This document shows, in pieces, positions 12,917 to 14,052 of a stretch of DNA of 14,052 nucleotides. The stretch lies in the NCBI RefSeq assembly GCF_000711955.1, contig NZ_JONR01000069.1, positions 1 to 14,052 on the forward strand, written 5' to 3'. Numbering within the stretch: position 1 is the stretch's first letter; each line of letters begins with the position of its first letter. The stretch is from Nevskia soli DSM 19509. Lineage in GTDB: Bacteria > Pseudomonadota > Gammaproteobacteria > Nevskiales > Nevskiaceae. The translations under genes were made by a program, and so were the position numbers. A model generated the notes under the pieces. The model had not been told where the DNA came from. It worked only from the letters and a program-made list of their open reading frames with translations, and did no database searches.

Positions 12917-13924
12917 ATGCCAGACTGGAGCATCCCCCACGGTATCGCCGGCGTCCGCCATCTGGTCGAGGTGGCGCAGTCGCATGGCGCCACGCTGGCC
13001 GCCTGCCTGGAAGGCAGCGGCATCAATCCCGCCGCCATCGATAACAGCGAGGCGGAGATCGCGCCCGAACAGGAACTGCGCGTGATCCGCAACGTGGCGG
13101 CGGCCCTGCCCCAGGTGCCGGCCCTGGCCATGGAAGTGGGCTTCCGCTACCACCTCACCGATTTCGGCATCTGGGGTTACGCCCTGTTCAGCAGCCGCAG
13201 CCTGCGCGAGGCCCTGATGCTGGCGCTGCGCTACCTCGACCTGAGTGCCATCTTCGGCGAACTGCACTACGAAGAGAGCGGCGACGAAGCCTACCTGCAC
13301 CTGGACTACCGCAAGGTACCGGCCGAGATCCGCCAGTTCCTGATCGAACGCGATGCGGTGGCGATTCTGCGCATGCAACGCCTGATCGATCCGCGGCCGG
13401 CGCCGCCGCTGCGGGTGTACTTCGAATTCCCCAGGCCGACCTACGCCGAACGCTTCCGCGAAGTGTTCGGCAAGATGCCCGAGTTCGGCGCCAGGAAAAC
13501 CCTGCTGGTGCTCGACCGCAAGGTCGCCGACCAGCCGCTGCCGCAGGCCAACGAAGCCACCGCGCGCATGTGCGAACTGGAATGCCAGAAACTCCTGGCC
13601 CGCCGCCGCGCCCGCTCCGGCATCTCCGCCAAGGTGCGCGACATCATCCTGCGCCGGCCGGCGCAGGCCGCCGACATGGAAGTGGTCTCGGCCGAACTGT
13701 GCATGACCTCCCGCACCCTGCGCCGGCACCTGGCCGACCAGGGCACCAGCTTCCGTGCCCTGCGCGACGAGGTGCTGATGACCCTGGCGGAGGAACTGAT
13801 CGGTACCGCCCAGATGAAACTGGCGGAAGTGGCCGAGCGGCTGGGCTATTCCGATGCCGCGGCGTTCAGCCATGCGTTCAAGCGATGGAAAGGGGTGACG
13901 CCCGGAGCCGCACGCGCCGGCTAG
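12917..13924 (+). CDS. AraC-family regulator with arabinose-binding-like N-terminal domain
   Basis: The product is 335 residues, typical of the AraC group with the PF12625-type ligand domain (OruR/VirS-like architecture). I start at ATG 12917 (MPDWSIPHGIAGVRHLVEVA); the frame further upstream is promoter sequence. The N-terminal domain includes LPALAMEVG-like and YHLTDFGIWGYALFSSRSLR stretches, the usual signature of this group. The C-terminal domain has two helix-turn-helix units: about 254-281 (VVSAELCMTSRTLRRHLADQ) and 301-329 (KLAEVAERLGYSDAAAFSHA then FKRWKGVTP). It is divergent from the decarboxylase-like gene and so most likely activates the decarboxylase/GMC/thioesterase run in response to a pathway compound, which is unknown. 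Confidence 0.92.
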   Translation: MPDWSIPHGIAGVRHLVEVAQSHGATLAACLEGSGINPAAIDNSEAEIAPEQELRVIRNVAAALPQVPALAMEVGFRYHLTDFGIWGYALFSSRSLREALMLALRYLDLSAIFGELHYEESGDEAYLHLDYRKVPAEIRQFLIERDAVAILRMQRLIDPRPAPPLRVYFEFPRPTYAERFREVFGKMPEFGARKTLLVLDRKVADQPLPQANEATARMCELECQKLLARRRARSGISAKVRDIILRRPAQAADMEVVSAELCMTSRTLRRHLADQGTSFRALRDEVLMTLAEELIGTAQMKLAEVAERLGYSDAAAFSHAFKRWKGVTPGAARAG

Positions 13925-13940
13925 AACTGGATGCTGTTCC

Positions 13941-13980
13941 CACTCTCCCTACGAAGTGGGGAGAGGGCTGGGGTGAGGGG
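13941..13980. repeat. Palindromic intergenic repeat, possible terminator of AraC
   Basis: CTCTCCC (13943-13949) pairs with GGGAGAG (13959-13965) around a 9-base loop, followed by GGCTGGGGTGAGGGG and then CGCTTTTC. This is the common CTCTCCC...GGGAGAGGGCTGGGGTGAGGGG element I recall from many proteobacterial genomes. The T-run is too far from the stem for a standard intrinsic terminator, though termination is possible. Confidence 0.6.
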
Positions 13981-14006
13981 CGCTTTTCTATTTGAATTGC
14001 ACCACC

Positions 14007-14052
14007 CTCCGTTCGCCCCGAGTGCCCGCGAAGCGGGTGTATCGAGGGGCCA
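14007..14052. repeat. 46-bp palindromic (REP-like) repeat, copy 2 (at window edge)
   Basis: Identical to 12045-12090 except at one position in the hairpin loop (A14031). It reaches the last base of the window, so its right boundary is not visible. The two copies flank the decarboxylase-like gene and the AraC gene in direct orientation. Confidence 0.85.

Noticed and set aside
12796..13131. Decarboxylase-like gene extended to 13131
   Set aside because: The extra 112 residues are antisense to AraC coding sequence and cross both promoters.
1..14052. tRNA, rRNA, CRISPR array, insertion sequence or phage genes
   Set aside because: No cloverleaf-like segment, spaced repeat array, transposase or integrase motif was seen on either strand.

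Overview
The window is GC-rich with strongly GC-biased third codon positions. It carries an outer-membrane DUF1302 protein, a Baeyer-Villiger monooxygenase, a GMC alcohol dehydrogenase, a multiheme lipoprotein cytochrome, and several classes of palindromic intergenic repeats. This mix suggests a gammaproteobacterium able to degrade hydrophobic compounds, of the Nevskiales/Solimonadaceae or xanthomonad-like kind. That placement is inference from gene content and style; no marker gene is present.

Left part (1-4707). The 5' portion of an OmpA-like outer-membrane protein is read leftward and runs off the window edge. About 500 bp without a gene follow, holding a cluster of TGCAAG repeats. Next is a small secreted-protein gene broken by a one-base frameshift near 1297. 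A large leftward lipoprotein cytochrome with three CXXCH haem sites follows, related by its C-terminal half to the MauG/RoxA-type di-haem family. It is divergent from a TetR-family regulator, and the two promoters interlock around a 22-bp imperfect palindrome, so the regulator probably controls itself and the cytochrome.

Middle (4708-9811). A short repeat-containing spacer precedes a stand-alone LON substrate-binding-domain protein. It converges on a very large, cysteine-rich DUF1302 outer-membrane protein, and the two stop codons share the tetranucleotide CTAG. Divergent from DUF1302 is a type I Baeyer-Villiger/flavin monooxygenase preceded by a perfect 6+6 inverted repeat.

Right part (9812-14052). 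A leftward three-gene run encodes an acetoacetate-decarboxylase-superfamily protein, a GMC oxidoreductase and a hotdog thioesterase. It is divergent from an AraC-family regulator with an arabinose-binding-like N-terminus. The gap between the decarboxylase-like gene and the GMC gene is almost wholly a 46-bp palindromic repeat. A second, 45/46 identical copy lies at the right window edge. Between the GMC and thioesterase genes is a short reading frame that may be the tail of a lost dehydrogenase gene.

Taken together, the DUF1302 protein could bring a hydrophobic substrate across the outer membrane. The GMC enzyme would oxidise an alcohol, the decarboxylase-like protein could release a ketone, the monooxygenase would turn a ketone into an ester, and the thioesterase would act on an acyl-CoA. 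This is a hypothesis from context. The most notable regulatory pattern is that three rightward genes (TetR, LON-domain, AraC) have a -10-like hexamer ending 7-8 bases before the ATG and little or no Shine-Dalgarno, as expected of leaderless mRNAs, whereas several leftward genes carry strong GGAGG sites.
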